Assembly: GCA_902578845.1 (NCBI GenBank) | Contig: CACHEM010000020.1 | Coordinates: 1 to 6,482, forward strand | Source of the DNA: an uncultured Prochlorococcus sp. | Lineage (GTDB): Bacteria > Cyanobacteriota > Cyanobacteriia > PCC-6307 > Cyanobiaceae | Direction of reading: 5' to 3' | Length of the DNA: 6,482 nucleotides | Part shown: positions 6,036 to 6,482 of the stretch, piece by piece | Layout of the letters: each line of letters starts with the position of its first letter | Position numbering within the stretch: position 1 is the first letter of the stretch | The notes under the pieces: generated by a model | What the model was told of the DNA's origin: nothing | Seen by the model: only the letters and a program-made list of their open reading frames with translations | Database searches by the model: none | Position numbers and translations under genes: made by a program

Positions 6036-6482
6036 ATGGTGGATACCAACAATCAAGAAAGTAGAAAATATAAAATCACTGATAATGAAGATTTGGAAAG
6101 TAACTATTGGATTAATAGGCTCCTAGCTTGGTGGAGCGGTTTCAGTTTAAGAACAAAGTTGTTAGCTATAGCAACTCTAGTAGTAAGCCTTCTAATGACA
6201 GGAATAACTTTTTTTGCACTAAATAGTATCCAAAGAGATGCAGGAATGAATGATACTAGATATGCAAGAGATCTTGGCTTATTGTTATCTGGGAATGTTA
6301 CAGAACTAGTTGCTAATAACCAAAAAAAAGAAATTTCAAATGTAGCTGAAAAGTTTTGGAGATCAAGTCGAAATCTTCGTTATATATTTTTTACTGATGC
6401 TGAAGATATTGTTCAACTTGGGATACCGATTAGTGCAACACCTACAAGCTCAGACAGTCAGTTTCAGCTCACGCGAAGATTA
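6036..6482 (+). CDS. nblS: Cyanobacterial stress-sensing histidine kinase Hik33/NblS (DspA), N-terminal part (runs off the right edge)
   Basis: Membrane sensor kinase conserved across cyanobacteria (plastid relative ycf26). In the family it signals high light, nutrient and osmotic or cold stress, mainly to the response regulator RpaB. I translated it by hand from ATG 6036; 149 codons are open to the window edge. About 35 polar cytoplasmic residues containing WINRLLAWWSG precede a transmembrane helix at about 41-63 (KLLAIATLVVSLLMTGITFF). The extracytoplasmic sensor region follows, with highly characteristic segments SIQRDAGMNDTRYARDLG (64-81), SGNVTELVA (85-93) and NLRYIFFTDAEDIVQLGIPI (113-132). 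HAMP, PAS, HisKA and ATPase domains would lie beyond the window, so kinase activity cannot be read here. Identity rests on recognising these family-specific stretches. The start is 4 nt after the purD stop. Confidence 0.9.
   Translation, partial: MVDTNNQESRKYKITDNEDLESNYWINRLLAWWSGFSLRTKLLAIATLVVSLLMTGITFFALNSIQRDAGMNDTRYARDLGLLLSGNVTELVANNQKKEISNVAEKFWRSSRNLRYIFFTDAEDIVQLGIPISATPTSSDSQFQLTRRL

Noticed and set aside
1..6482. Novel accessory, defence, phage or mobile system
   Set aside because: Every coding stretch is a recognisable conserved gene with intact active-site motifs where visible. There are no integrase, transposase, tRNA-end, CRISPR or long-repeat signals, and composition is even.

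Overview
The window looks like chromosomal core DNA from a marine picocyanobacterium, most likely a high-light Prochlorococcus. It is strongly AT-rich, the genes are tightly packed, and the right-hand gene is the cyanobacterium-specific sensor kinase Hik33/NblS. The Omp85 protein is also of the cyanobacterial type, with three POTRA domains. The genus call is an inference from protein appearance and gene order, not from a search.

Layout. A minus-strand run reads from right to left: purC (4570-3842), an Omp85/BamA outer-membrane assembly protein (3796-1667), lpxC (1666-830), fabZ (812-354) and the start of lpxA (349-1, cut by the window edge). Gaps are 45, 0, 17 and 4 nt, so this is probably one transcription unit or a series of coupled ones. 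A 129-nt divergent intergenic region (4571-4699) separates it from a plus-strand pair: purD (4700-6031) and, 4 nt later, the first 149 codons of hik33/nblS (6036 to window end).

How the genes work together. lpxA, lpxC and fabZ cover the acyl-ACP supply and the first two steps of lipid A synthesis, and BamA inserts proteins into the same outer membrane. The block is therefore an envelope-building module placed behind a purine gene. purC and purD supply two steps of de novo purine synthesis from a shared promoter region. hik33 encodes the conserved light/nutrient stress sensor and appears translationally linked to purD.

I see no mobile element, CRISPR array, RNA gene, phage gene or novel defence-like system. 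All seven coding regions are recognisable housekeeping genes. The least explained DNA is the purC-purD intergenic region. It contains an imperfect second copy of the purC ribosome-binding-site/start segment, which would encode a six-residue mini-ORF, as well as a nested dyad and short tandem repeats. No stretch over 300 bases lacks a gene.
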